The notes: generated by a model from the letters alone, not told the origin. 45,012 nucleotides of DNA from Streptococcus pneumoniae (GCF_001096185.1 NZ_CRPU01000013.1:1-45012); one strand, 5' to 3'. Positions 1 through 6,681 are shown, counted from the stretch's first letter. Made by a program: numbers and translations.

Positions 1-147
1 TCTTATCCAAAAGATAAGTTTGAGAAAGTCAATGGTACCTGGTATTACTTTGACGGTTCAGGCTATATGCTTGCAGACCGCTGGAAGAAGCACACAGACG
101 GCAACTGGTACTGGTTTGACCAGTCAGGCGAAATGGCGACAGGCTGG
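1..147 (+). repeat. Terminal redundancy of the circular genome (copy 1)
   Basis: Bases 1-147 equal bases 44866-45012 except at one position, c at 63 and a at 44928. That change is synonymous (GGC/GGA, Gly). The overlap is in frame, and merging the copies restores a 318-residue lysin. This is best read as a linearised circular contig. Confidence 0.9.
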
Positions 148-381
148 AAGAAAATCGCTGAGAAGTGGTATTATTTTGACACAGAGGGCGCTATAAAGAC
201 AGGATGGGTCAAGTACAAGGAGACTTGGTGCTACCTTGACGGTAAAGAAGGGGCGATGGTATCAAACGCCTTCGTCCAGTCCGCAGACGGAACAGGCTGG
301 TACTACATCAAACCAGACGGAACAATGGCAGACAAGCCAGAGTTCGCAGTAGAGCCAGATGGCTTGATTACAGTTAAATAA
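1..381 (+). CDS. lytA: LytA-type amidase, C-terminal choline-binding part (gene split by window ends)
   Basis: This is the 3' end of the lysin gene whose start lies at 44290. The reading frame is open from base 1. It encodes tandem choline-binding repeats ([39 protein letters not shown]) and ends in the LytA-like tail EPDGLITVK. These repeats hold the enzyme on choline-decorated teichoic acids of mitis-group streptococci. Joining this piece to 44290-45012 across the 147-base overlap gives 318 residues, the canonical LytA length, so nothing is missing. A terminator follows the stop. Its product acts with the holin to release progeny. Confidence 0.95.
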   Translation, partial: SYPKDKFEKVNGTWYYFDGSGYMLADRWKKHTDGNWYWFDQSGEMATGWKKIAEKWYYFDTEGAIKTGWVKYKETWCYLDGKEGAMVSNAFVQSADGTGWYYIKPDGTMADKPEFAVEPDGLITVK

Positions 382-412
382 ATAGAAAGGAAACTTTCTA
401 AGATGTTCTTTC

Positions 413-440
413 ACCGCAGGCTCAGGCTTGCGGTTTTTTT
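413..440 (+). terminator. Rho-independent terminator after lytA
   Basis: The stem CCGCA (414-418) pairs with TGCGG (429-433). A second inner GC helix is possible, and a run of seven T follows. It lies 32 bases after the lytA stop and closes the late lysis operon. Confidence 0.8.
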
Positions 441-582
441 GTTTTAAAAGGGGCAAAAAAGGGGCAAAAGTGTCGTAAACCTCTGTAAAATGATGTAAAA
501 ACATTTATTTAAAAGCTCAAAATATAGCTGTTTTAAAAGGTATTGTAAGATATAGTAAAACGATGTAAAGGTATTTGTAAAA

Positions 583-597
583 GCCGATGAATTATAA
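583..597 (-). other. attP: Candidate attP core, MM1-like
   Basis: On the minus strand the bases read TTATAATTCATCGGC. This differs at one position from the 15-base core I recall for pneumococcal phage MM1. The site lies between the arm-type repeats and beside the integrase, where attP is expected. The MM1 match is from memory and was not checked. Confidence 0.5.
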
Positions 598-608
598 CGA
601 TATAAAGC

Positions 609-641
609 AACCCCTTGAATTATCAATGTCTTCAAGGGGTT
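609..641. terminator. Hairpin/terminator between attP and integrase
   Basis: The perfect 11-base arms AACCCCTTGAA (609-619) and TTCAAGGGGTT (631-641) flank an 11-base loop. The arm ends in T-rich sequence on the plus strand and moderately so on the minus strand. It could end leftward integrase transcripts and rightward read-through. Confidence 0.55.
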
Positions 642-684
642 TTGTTGTGTTGTGAAATGAAAAAGGGGCAACCAAGGGGCAGAA

Positions 685-1812
685 TTAAAAAATAGTATCT
701 AATTTATTAACCAGTTTATCCTCCATATCCTCAGTTGTATGAGAATAGATTTCCAAAGTCATCTTTGCATTTGAGTGTCCAACTCGATCCATTATTGATT
801 TTATTGGAAGGCCAGACTCTGCTAAAAATGAAATATGAGAATGCCTAAAAATATGGCTAGATAAGTTTTTTTCTATTTTAGCCTGTTTTCCATATTTTTT
901 TAATATCTGTATGAAGCAAGCTATTGTCGTAGGTTGATTCCATTTTTCAAAACAGAAAATATAATCATCGCTTGACAATGGCTGGAAACGTTCGCTAAGT
1001 CGTACTATTTGTCTTTGAATAGCTTCTATGACACTCTCTGATACTTTGATTGTCCGTATTGAATTTGTAGTCTTTGGTAGCGTCTTGATTTTGTTTACTG
1101 AATCAAAATTACCTGTGATCTCAATTTTGTTGTTTTCGAAGTCTATATTCTTCAGTTGTAAGGCAGTTAACTCACCATATCTCATACCAGTTAATGCCAG
1201 CACAAGAACCATATCAGCGTACTTTTGGTGATATTCTCGACGATTAAGGACATCGATAAGTGCTTTTATTTCTTGCATGGTGAGAAAGTTGTTACGCTTT
1301 TTTTCCAGTTCTTCTAAAGTCTTTGGTTTTTGAGGAATCGTAGTATAATCGACCTCGTTGTTTTCAATGTAAGAGTATTGAACAGCGTAATTAAAGATAC
1401 CTCTGAGCCTATGCCGTACTTTTTTAGCTGTAATATATCCGTTGCTTTCAATAATTTTTTCAATAGCCTCTTGAAGAAAACGCCTGTCAAGATTAGCAAG
1501 TATGGTATCGGATGGTATGACTTCCTTCATCTTCTTATCAACTGATTTACAATTATGTTTTGTTGATTCCTTTACTGTTTGCGCCCATGATTTATAGAAA
1601 AGGTTATAGATTTCTTCAAATGTAATGCTTTCTACTTGTTTTGTGCTGAGTTTTTTATTTATCTTCTCTTGCAACAAGATAGCAGCTTGATTTCTTGCCT
1701 GGGGAGTTTTCTTCTCCATGGTCACTGAAACTTTTTTTAATTTCTCAGTATATGGATCTTTATATCTCTCAAAAAATTTGTATTTCCCGTTGGGAAGTTC
1801 TTCCATCCACAT
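685..1812 (-). CDS. int: Tyrosine recombinase integrase
   Basis: Site-specific recombinase of 375 residues that inserts and excises the phage at attP/attB. An N-terminal AP2-like arm-binding region is followed by a SAM-like core-binding domain (about 65-160) and the catalytic domain. The catalytic residues are visible: R211 in TGMRYGEL, H320 and R323 in HIFRHSH, H346 in GHSNAK, and nucleophile Y356 in LEIYSH. The start ATG has GAGGT just upstream. It is the last gene of the leftward lysogeny block and sits beside its attachment site. The full-length family architecture shows no damage. Confidence 0.95.
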   Translation of the reverse strand: MWMEELPNGKYKFFERYKDPYTEKLKKVSVTMEKKTPQARNQAAILLQEKINKKLSTKQVESITFEEIYNLFYKSWAQTVKESTKHNCKSVDKKMKEVIPSDTILANLDRRFLQEAIEKIIESNGYITAKKVRHRLRGIFNYAVQYSYIENNEVDYTTIPQKPKTLEELEKKRNNFLTMQEIKALIDVLNRREYHQKYADMVLVLALTGMRYGELTALQLKNIDFENNKIEITGNFDSVNKIKTLPKTTNSIRTIKVSESVIEAIQRQIVRLSERFQPLSSDDYIFCFEKWNQPTTIACFIQILKKYGKQAKIEKNLSSHIFRHSHISFLAESGLPIKSIMDRVGHSNAKMTLEIYSHTTEDMEDKLVNKLDTIF

Positions 1813-1888
1813 TGCGTTTACCTCACTTTTTTGTTAAAATGGGTATAAGAAAACGACCTTTTGAATGGTTGTTTCTTATAGACGATTT

Positions 1889-1924
1889 CCTCACACTCTC
1901 CTCGACCAAAATTTGAGTGTGGGG
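1889..1924. other. Strong hairpin between PIN gene and integrase
   Basis: Ten-base arms, CCTCACACTC (1889-1898) and GAGTGTGGGG (1915-1924), pair with one G-U. A T-run follows only on the plus strand, so it would stop antisense (rightward) transcription rather than the leftward operon. The rest of the 117-base gap 1813-1929 shows only the integrase leader. Confidence 0.5.
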
Positions 1925-1929
1925 ATTTT

Positions 1930-2496
1930 TTAATTGTTTAAATTTGTATAAACGATTAAAGGCGCTCGAGATTCGAGAAAATCCCTGTCATGAGTTACAA
2001 TACCAAAAGAATTTTTTGTTGCCAAATAATAAAAAATTGCATCATTGTAATCTTTGAGGTTGTACTTACTTGGTTCTATATTTTTTAGTTCATTATGATC
2101 TATGTTTATCAATTTAGCATCGTTCAATATAATCTCAACTTGTTTTAAACTCTCATTAAAAACACTCTCATATTCAGATGTCTTTTGAAATCCTCGTTTG
2201 TATTCAAACTCTACATCATCGATGCTTTCTCCATTTTCTTCACGAATAGACAAATTCTCCTGATAAACTTCAAATGCATTACGACATTTTCGATTGATAT
2301 ATTCAGAAATAGTTAATGTTGTGACATATAAAGTCAAGTCATTTTCTAACGAATATTCCCAAAGCTTATCATATCTAAATCTATTTTCGCCACCAAACAA
2401 ATCCAAAAGGACATTTGTATCAACTAGGATATCCCTACGAGGAAGTCTTGAATTAAGATTGTTTATAGTAGCTTTTACAAAATTAAGATTAGGCAT
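1930..2496 (-). CDS. PIN-domain nuclease, last gene of HATPase-STAS-PIN operon
   Basis: Protein of 188 residues with a PIN-like ribonuclease fold. The acidic residues expected to bind metal are present: D26 in ILVDTNVLLD, E65 in TISEYINR, D152 in DYNDAIFYY and D170 in VTHDRDF. PIN domains cleave RNA and are the toxins of VapBC systems, but no VapB-type antitoxin lies beside it. Instead, its start overlaps the end of the STAS-like gene by 8 bases, so the two are translationally coupled. This suggests (inference) that the nuclease is the effector of a switch formed by the two upstream proteins. It is transcribed with the CI repressor, hence in the lysogen. The sequence is more AT-rich than the late genes. 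Confidence 0.8.
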   Translation of the reverse strand: MPNLNFVKATINNLNSRLPRRDILVDTNVLLDLFGGENRFRYDKLWEYSLENDLTLYVTTLTISEYINRKCRNAFEVYQENLSIREENGESIDDVEFEYKRGFQKTSEYESVFNESLKQVEIILNDAKLINIDHNELKNIEPSKYNLKDYNDAIFYYLATKNSFGIVTHDRDFLESRAPLIVYTNLNN

Positions 2497-2842
2497 TTTG
2501 TTCCTCGATTTCTTGATACATTTTATTCATTTCTGCTTTGTACTGTTCTCTTTTTGTGGTACTATTTTCTATTGAGTAATTAATACAATCCATGAAAATC
2601 TTATTTATATCCTCATTATATCGTATTAAATCTTTGTATTCTGTTAAATTAATCACATCAAAAAGTTTTCCAAACGCTTTATTTGTAAATGATGGGATAA
2701 CAGTTTTTATATCAGAAAAATCAACTGTAACTGGTTCATTATTGGATACTTTTTCTACTAAAATTTCATAGAGAAGTAAACCTTTATCACTACTAGTTGC
2801 TAACTTACTTCCAATAACCTCTTTTACATTTACTGTTTCCAT
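2489..2842 (-). CDS. STAS-like DUF4325 protein
   Basis: Protein of 117 residues. The segment at about 40-58 (VDFSDIKTVIPSFTNKAFG) matches the core of the DUF4325 STAS-like family, related in fold to anti-sigma-factor antagonists such as SpoIIAA. It likely binds the adjacent HATPase protein, as SpoIIAA binds the SpoIIAB kinase. The C-terminus (about 95-117) is a charged helix. AGGAGG precedes the ATG. It lies 23 bases after the HATPase gene and overlaps the PIN gene. Family assignment rests on the motif; the partner role is inference. Confidence 0.7.
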   Translation of the reverse strand: METVNVKEVIGSKLATSSDKGLLLYEILVEKVSNNEPVTVDFSDIKTVIPSFTNKAFGKLFDVINLTEYKDLIRYNEDINKIFMDCINYSIENSTTKREQYKAEMNKMYQEIEEQNA

Positions 2843-2865
2843 ATTATTTCCTCCTGTTTCTTTAA

Positions 2866-3726
2866 TTATAACATTTTATTACATTGTTCGATATCAAAAT
2901 CAAAGATAATTAATGTTCCGCACACATTGTATTCTAATTTTTTATAAGACAAACTCCCATCTTGTTTGATATGAAAATACGAATGATTAGAAAATAATTT
3001 CATAGATGCTTTTTTTGATATTTTTTCTTGTATATAAGCCAAACCGACCCCACTATCTGTGTCGGATTCTAATTCTTTTGTTGTATTTCCTTTTGTAAAA
3101 GCCCATTCAATGGCTTCTTTTTCGCTAGATAAGCTTTTTTTACTTAAAATATAATTTGGTAAGCCAATACCAGTATCTGCAATAGCAAAGCGTATTTTAT
3201 TCATGTTTGGGTAGTGCTGCCCACACATTATAACATTATTTGCACCGGAATGTTCTAAAATGTTATGCACCAGTTCGAAAATGAAAATAGAAATTTCATT
3301 ACGAAAAATAGGTTCGATTTCAGATCTGATTTTTGCAAGAAACTTATTTTCAATGTACTCATCGACAGCATCCTCGTCTTTACAGGGAATCTTAGATAAT
3401 TGAATTACTGTATTTTTATTATCTGATAATCCTTGAGCTAATTTATATCGTTTAAAAAAGCCATTTCGCGATAACAGATTCTGTGTACTTTTAGGTAGCG
3501 ATTTATGATTTGCTTGAACATCATAATCTCTATTATGTAAGCTTTCTACTACCATAGATAATAACACAGTCATTTCTCCGCTAATGAAATTCGTGTTGCT
3601 AAAATTGAGACGTATAATATCATCTTTTTCAAGAACTTCATTAATGTCAGAGTATTGGCTATAAAATTTAGAGATGTTTCTAAACTCAAAATTCAAACTT
3701 CTAGGTATATGAATATAATGCTCCAT
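2866..3726 (-). CDS. STAS-HATPase fusion protein (GHKL ATPase)
   Basis: Protein of 286 residues. An N-terminal STAS-like segment (about 36-75, RLNFSNTNFISGEM) is followed by a GHKL/histidine-kinase-type ATPase domain. The N-box is E151, N155 and H159 in FELVHNILEHSG, the G1 box is DTGIGL (184-189), and the G2 box is SGVGLAYI (225-232). There is no phosphoacceptor histidine domain and no membrane segment, so it is not an ordinary sensor kinase. It resembles anti-sigma-factor kinases or MutL/Hsp90-type ATP switches. GGAGTG precedes the ATG. The gene begins 17 bases after the CI stop, so it shares the repressor transcript. The biological role is unknown; see findings. Confidence 0.75.
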   Translation of the reverse strand: MEHYIHIPRSLNFEFRNISKFYSQYSDINEVLEKDDIIRLNFSNTNFISGEMTVLLSMVVESLHNRDYDVQANHKSLPKSTQNLLSRNGFFKRYKLAQGLSDNKNTVIQLSKIPCKDEDAVDEYIENKFLAKIRSEIEPIFRNEISIFIFELVHNILEHSGANNVIMCGQHYPNMNKIRFAIADTGIGLPNYILSKKSLSSEKEAIEWAFTKGNTTKELESDTDSGVGLAYIQEKISKKASMKLFSNHSYFHIKQDGSLSYKKLEYNVCGTLIIFDFDIEQCNKML

Positions 3727-3743
3727 TATTTCACTCCTTCATT

Positions 3744-4565
3744 TTATTCCCCTCTATACACCCCGATAACCGCATAGATCTTGATGTGTGTGTCTTCGGC
3801 TGGTGGGAAGTCTAGGATGATGTCTTCGTACTTGTCATTGAGCGAGACGAGGCGTAAGCGTCCGTTTTCGGTGTATATCTTCTTAAAGTAAGAACGGTCT
3901 CCGTATGCGATAACTGCTAGGTCTCCGTTATAGGTAGTCAGTCCTTTGTCTACTAAATAGAGAATATCTCCGTCTTGGTAGTCAGGCTGCATGGAGTCTC
4001 CGCTGACCTTAGTCGCAATATCGTGACGTGGTGGTTGCTCGTCAACCTCTATAGTCTCTCTGTCTGTATCGTCGTACCCAAATCCATAGTTAAATCCACA
4101 AGCTGCTGCCGTCTCAGATACAACCTCAACTTGGTACAAGCTGATAACTTCCGATACTTCGTTTTTCTTCGTTTCTTCTTCGTTTTGCTCTATGTACATC
4201 TCGCCGTTTGCTTTTTGTCTCTCCAGAAGCTCCTCAGAAGTCCGTAGGACGATTTTTTTATTATCTGGGGTTAATTGTACCACCTTGTCCGTTATCTGCT
4301 GTGTGAGGAAATCTGGAGTGTCTGGGAGGGAGTCGGTGGTTTCTTCTTTAAAAGTAGTATCTATATCTGATTTTCTAACACCGAAATAATCAGCTAATTT
4401 TTGGATAACACCAAAAGAAGGAGCGCTTCTTAACTTCATATAGTCTGTCATAGTACTTGCTGAAATCCCAACTTCTTTAGCCAATTCTTTTTGGGTGATG
4501 CCACGTTGTTTCCTAAAGTGTGTAATGTTTTCAGCAATAATTTGCATTCGTTTTTTTTCATCCAT
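3744..4565 (-). CDS. cI: CI-like S24 repressor
   Basis: Lysogeny repressor of 273 residues. An N-terminal Cro/CI helix-turn-helix (about 8-62, with ITQKELAKEVGISASTMTDY) is joined by a long acidic linker to a LexA-like S24 autoprotease domain. Catalytic Ser191 lies in VSGDSMQP and Lys228/229 in SYFKKIY. The probable self-cleavage site lies near AAACG (153-157), so RecA-dependent induction is expected. Its start codon sits just behind operator O1, which contains the ribosome-binding site. It heads a leftward operon that continues into the HATPase, DUF4325 and PIN genes. Confidence 0.93.
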   Translation of the reverse strand: MDEKKRMQIIAENITHFRKQRGITQKELAKEVGISASTMTDYMKLRSAPSFGVIQKLADYFGVRKSDIDTTFKEETTDSLPDTPDFLTQQITDKVVQLTPDNKKIVLRTSEELLERQKANGEMYIEQNEEETKKNEVSEVISLYQVEVVSETAAACGFNYGFGYDDTDRETIEVDEQPPRHDIATKVSGDSMQPDYQDGDILYLVDKGLTTYNGDLAVIAYGDRSYFKKIYTENGRLRLVSLNDKYEDIILDFPPAEDTHIKIYAVIGVYRGE

Positions 4566-4566
4566 T

Positions 4567-4581
4567 TACGATTACCTCGTA
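4567..4581. promoter_or_regulatory. Repressor operator O1 (over the cI ribosome-binding site)
   Basis: This is the perfect inverted repeat TACGA-N5-TCGTA. Read on the minus strand, it contains the GAGGT ribosome-binding sequence of cI immediately before the ATG. Repressor binding here would limit its own synthesis. Confidence 0.75.
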
Positions 4582-4596
4582 TTTTTTTATAATTAC

Positions 4597-4625
4597 ATTA
4601 TATATCATTTTTGACCGATAAACAA
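4597..4625 (-). promoter_or_regulatory. Leftward promoter for the lysogeny operon
   Basis: The minus strand reads TTGTTT, 17 bases, then TATAAT (4602-4597). The -10 is perfect and the -35 weak, as for a maintenance promoter. The start would fall near 4590, just ahead of O1. Confidence 0.55.
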
Positions 4626-4633
4626 TAAGAAAA

Positions 4634-4648
4634 TACGAAAAATTCCTA
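4634..4648. promoter_or_regulatory. Repressor operator O2
   Basis: TACGA-N5-TCCTA has one mismatch to the consensus defined by O1 and O3. It lies between the two divergent promoters. Confidence 0.6.
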
Positions 4649-4666
4649 TTTTTTGATAAAAAACTA

Positions 4667-4695
4667 TTGACAGTACGAAAAAATCGTATTATAAT
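4667..4695 (+). promoter_or_regulatory. Rightward early promoter with operator O3
   Basis: A consensus sigma-A promoter: TTGACA (4667-4672), exactly 17 bases, then TATAAT (4690-4695). The spacer contains the perfect operator TACGA-N5-TCGTA at 4674-4688, so bound CI would exclude RNA polymerase. This is the lytic promoter for the early genes. Confidence 0.85.
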
Positions 4696-4728
4696 TAAAT
4701 CAAGCTTAAGGGAAAGGAGGTAAGGCAA

Positions 4729-4866
4729 ATGATGGAACACATCATAAAAAGCCTAGCAACCAAGGACACTGCAACCGTCATCTTGGTACTAGGCTTAACC
4801 AGAGAAGCACGTTTGTGGCACAAACAAATCTTAGAACACAAACGTAAGCTTCAAAACAAAAAGTAG
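4729..4866 (+). CDS. Small basic early protein
   Basis: First gene of the rightward operon, 45 residues, with AGGAGG just upstream of two consecutive ATG codons. A hydrophobic middle (about 16-24, VILVLGLT) is followed by a basic C-terminus rich in Lys, Arg and His. No family is recognised. The position immediately after the early promoter is where Cro or antirepressor-like proteins often lie, but no helix-turn-helix is apparent. Confidence 0.6.
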   Translation: MMEHIIKSLATKDTATVILVLGLTREARLWHKQILEHKRKLQNKK

Positions 4867-4927
4867 AGAAAGGGGCAGTTGCCCCAACCTCTACTTGATA
4901 GTGTACCATCATTTGCCGTGAAAAGCA

Positions 4928-5032
4928 ATGGATGAAAATGTTGGATTGATAATCCTAGCAGGATTTGTGATTGTATCTTTCACTATCCGTAAGATAGTGG
5001 AATACCGATGTGATAAAAAAGATAAGGAGTAG
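4928..5032 (+). CDS. Tiny single-pass membrane protein
   Basis: A 34-residue ORF, too short for most gene callers. Residues 5-20 are hydrophobic (VGLIILAGFVIVSF) and the C-terminus is charged (RKIVEYRCDKKDKE), giving one predicted membrane helix. The upstream sequence has no clear ribosome-binding site, so its expression is uncertain. It precedes the next small gene by four bases. Confidence 0.45.
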   Translation: MDENVGLIILAGFVIVSFTIRKIVEYRCDKKDKE

Positions 5033-5036
5033 GGAA

Positions 5037-5174
5037 ATGAACGAACTAGAAAGAACAGCCCTCAATGAGATATTGAGGACCGTGACCTATATTGCTGAGA
5101 AGTTGGATGAACTAGATTCTAAGATTTCTCAATCAGAAGAAGATGTAAAAAGTAACGCTTCATCTGCATCATAA
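5037..5174 (+). CDS. Small coiled-coil-like early protein
   Basis: A 45-residue ORF (MNELERTALNEIL...) with GGGAAA upstream. It is helical and acidic, with heptad-like leucines and a Ser/Ala-rich end. Its last 46 bases overlap, on the opposite strand, the 3' end of the leftward DUF4145 gene. No function is recognised. Confidence 0.5.
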   Translation: MNELERTALNEILRTVTYIAEKLDELDSKISQSEEDVKSNASSAS

Positions 5175-5815
5175 TCAGCAGCAATAAATTGAGCTGCCGA
5201 GAGAATGAATTTCTTTAAATCATCGATATCTTTACCATCGTGTCTGCGGACATAATGAGTCTCGTCATTACCAATCCAGGCAACAGATTTTGCCAAGGCT
5301 TGAATTTTTGGGAAATCATTTAAGTATGTAGCGATTACTTGTCCAAGCATAATTGTTTTGATTTTTCCTTCATCGTCTTTGTTTTTAGCGATTGCGTAAT
5401 CTTTTATGAGAAATTCTGCTGCTTTACGATAGCCGACACCTGCTATTTGGTCTAATGCCTCTCTTTCTGCAATTGTTGCTTGAGAATAGATTTCAACAAA
5501 AACGGGAGAAACTTTTTCTATGTTTTCAGGGAGTTTAACCTTGATTGGAGGGCGGTAGGTGTAGTCAGCAATTATACAAGGTTTAGATGCAGATGTGAGA
5601 ATATACTCAACAGCAAAGTATTTTTTACAAGTTGAGCGTGAGCAACGAAAAGTAACAACAAAGCGAGCATCTCCACTAGAGTAAATGTCCTCGCTGTCTG
5701 AAACGTATATCATTTCAGGCGAGATATTTTTTCCGCAATGTGGGCAATATTCAGGATATTCAAATTTTACTGTCTGACGACTCGCGCCAGGGAATGAAAC
5801 GATAGTGGTTTTCAT
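5129..5815 (-). CDS. DUF4145-domain protein, leftward moron
   Basis: Protein of 228 residues from the ATG at 5815, which has GGAGAA nine bases upstream; an in-frame TTG at 5830 is less likely. The N-terminus carries a zinc-ribbon-like pair, CPHC at about residues 23-26 and CSRSTC near 57. The rest fits DUF4145 (AEREALDQIAGVGYRKAAEFLIKDY), a domain also found fused to type I restriction subunits. Its own function is unknown. It is transcribed against the early operon from a private promoter, so it is probably expressed in the lysogen. It converges with and overlaps the preceding rightward gene. Confidence 0.75.
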   Translation of the reverse strand: MKTTIVSFPGASRQTVKFEYPEYCPHCGKNISPEMIYVSDSEDIYSSGDARFVVTFRCSRSTCKKYFAVEYILTSASKPCIIADYTYRPPIKVKLPENIEKVSPVFVEIYSQATIAEREALDQIAGVGYRKAAEFLIKDYAIAKNKDDEGKIKTIMLGQVIATYLNDFPKIQALAKSVAWIGNDETHYVRRHDGKDIDDLKKFILSAAQFIAADYDADEALLFTSSSD

Positions 5816-5843
5816 AGCTATTTTCTCCAATCATTTTATTTTG

Positions 5844-5849
5844 ATTATA
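5844..5849 (-). promoter_or_regulatory. Extended -10 promoter of the DUF4145 gene
   Basis: The minus strand reads TGGTATAAT, an extended -10 with a perfect hexamer, 28 bases before the ATG. No good -35 is seen, as expected for this class. Confidence 0.6.
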
Positions 5850-5872
5850 CCACATTTGAAAGGTAGTTAGAA

Positions 5873-6016
5873 TTGGAAGATAAAATCATCGAACTTGCTG
5901 ATTACTTCATCAGCGAGAACACAACGTACAGAGAAGCTAAAATAGCGTGTGAGAAGCTATTTAGACAAGTCAGCCATGAGATAGAACTTAGGGCGATGGA
6001 AAGTCAGATTAGATGA
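5873..6016 (+). CDS. Small early protein (TTG start)
   Basis: A 47-residue ORF beginning at TTG with AAGGTAG about eight bases upstream. It is acidic and helical (MEDKIIELADYFISENTTYREAK), with the sequence YREAKIACEKLFRQV like a helix-turn-helix half. It lies just beyond the promoter of the divergent DUF4145 gene. No family is recognised. Confidence 0.5.
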   Translation: MEDKIIELADYFISENTTYREAKIACEKLFRQVSHEIELRAMESQIR

Positions 6017-6038
6017 ACTTAGATAAGGAGGTGGTAAT

Positions 6039-6254
6039 GTGCAGTGGACTTTAGAGGCTATGAGAATCAACAAAGGACTTACTCAAGCAGAGTTGGCAGA
6101 AAAATTCGAAGTTTCAAGTCAAACAATTGCTAGATTAGAAAAAGATAGTTCTGATATTGGTTATCAACTATTGAAAAAATATATGTTTTTTTTCAATGTG
6201 AAATTCGATGATATTTTTTTAGGGAAAAAATACGAAAATTTCGTAAATAATTAA
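6039..6254 (+). CDS. Small Cro/XRE-type HTH regulator
   Basis: A 71-residue protein starting at GTG, with AAGGAGG seven bases upstream; the overlapping ATG leads to an immediate stop. A complete HTH_3 fold spans about 5-60 (INKGLTQAELAEKFEVSSQTIARLEKD). It could be the Cro counterpart of CI, although it lies 1.5 kb from the early promoter. Its 3' end contains a perfect CI-type operator (6231-6245), suggesting a regulatory connection. Confidence 0.8.
   Translation: MQWTLEAMRINKGLTQAELAEKFEVSSQTIARLEKDSSDIGYQLLKKYMFFFNVKFDDIFLGKKYENFVNN
6231..6245. promoter_or_regulatory. Fourth CI-type operator, inside the HTH gene
   Basis: A perfect TACGA-N5-TCGTA lies within the last codons of the HTH gene. 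A 10-base spaced match is unlikely by chance in 45 kb. It may be a roadblock or looping site for CI. Confidence 0.5.
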
Positions 6255-6265
6255 ACCAAAAAAGC

Positions 6266-6283
6266 ACCTGACGGCAATCAGGT
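6266..6283. other. Intergenic hairpin
   Basis: ACCTGA (6266-6271) and TCAGGT (6278-6283) enclose a six-base loop. There is no T-run. A relative with the bases AGCaCCT...AGGcGCT occurs at 8294-8317. Both are probably mRNA-processing or stability hairpins. Confidence 0.4.
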
Positions 6284-6311
6284 ACTCAACGGAAAGATTT
6301 GAGGAGGACGG

Positions 6312-6491
6312 ATGGAAGAATTTATTGATGCTCTTGAAAAAGAAAAAGACCACCTTGAAAAAATCATTAAGGTAGTCAGCTCTGGTGGTAAATTTCTGAG
6401 ATTGCCATATCAAAAAAAGTCACGCTCGATTAGTGAGAATCTGAAATTGATTTCTCAAAATCTTGATAGACTGAGTGAGCAAGTTCGATAA
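6312..6491 (+). CDS. Small helical early protein
   Basis: A 59-residue ORF after GAGGAGG, starting MEEFIDALEKEKDHLEK. It is predicted to be two charged helices around a Gly-rich turn (SSGGKF). Its last 62 bases overlap, in opposite sense, the leftward gene 6430-6669. The start region (AGGAGGACGGATGGAAGA) recurs almost unchanged at 6734 and 7243, linking three genes as products of a duplicated leader. Function unknown. Confidence 0.6.
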   Translation: MEEFIDALEKEKDHLEKIIKVVSSGGKFLRLPYQKKSRSISENLKLISQNLDRLSEQVR

Positions 6492-6669
6492 ACCAAGCTT
6501 CTGCATCCATGATTTCAAGATGACGAAAGAAACCTGTTTTGGTTTCCAGTTCAGAATCGTGTGCATAACGTAATATTTCTCTAGCAAAGATGGTTTCAAA
6601 ATCAAAATCTTTACCATCATCGTAGATGTCGCGTTTGCTTGCTTTAAGTAAATATTCTTTAAAAGTCAT
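6430..6669 (-). CDS. Leftward small acidic protein, possibly YozE-like
   Basis: A 79-residue protein with AAAGGAG eight bases before its ATG and an extended -10 promoter upstream. It is acidic and helical (MTFKEYLLKASKRDIYDDGKDFDFETIFAREIL). The pattern F..YL...FA...FRHLEI...AW is reminiscent of the YozE SAM-like family, but the match is weak. It runs against the early operon and converges with gene 6312-6491. Confidence 0.55.
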   Translation of the reverse strand: MTFKEYLLKASKRDIYDDGKDFDFETIFAREILRYAHDSELETKTGFFRHLEIMDAEAWFIELAHSVYQDFEKSISDSH

Positions 6670-6681
6670 AAGGTTAACTCC

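Larger units (their letters stand above)
448..682. repeat. attP region with integrase arm-type repeats
   Basis: The 300-base gap between lytA and the integrase holds no gene. Two pairs of AAGGGGCAA-type 9-mers lie at its edges, each pair spaced 11 bases (448-456 with 459-467, and 663-671 with 674-682). Between them, a 15-mer GTAAAAyGATGTAAA occurs twice, 70 bases apart (485-499, 555-569). Paired direct repeats flanking a core are typical arm-binding sites of tyrosine recombinases. Assigning them to this integrase is inference from position. Confidence 0.6.

Noticed and set aside
1-381. The repeated Trp/Tyr-rich units as a CRISPR or tandem-repeat locus
   Set aside because: They are in-frame choline-binding repeats of LytA, of uneven length and without spacers.
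1889-1924. Hairpin as terminator of the leftward lysogeny operon
   Set aside because: The T-run is on the wrong side for leftward transcription, so I list it only as a hairpin.
1930-2496. PIN gene as an ordinary VapC of a VapBC pair
   Set aside because: The gene upstream is a DUF4325 STAS-like protein rather than an AbrB, RHH or Phd-type antitoxin, and it is coupled to an HATPase gene.
4558-4740. A 60-codon leftward ORF across the operator region
   Set aside because: It runs through the divergent promoters and operators and has no initiation signal.
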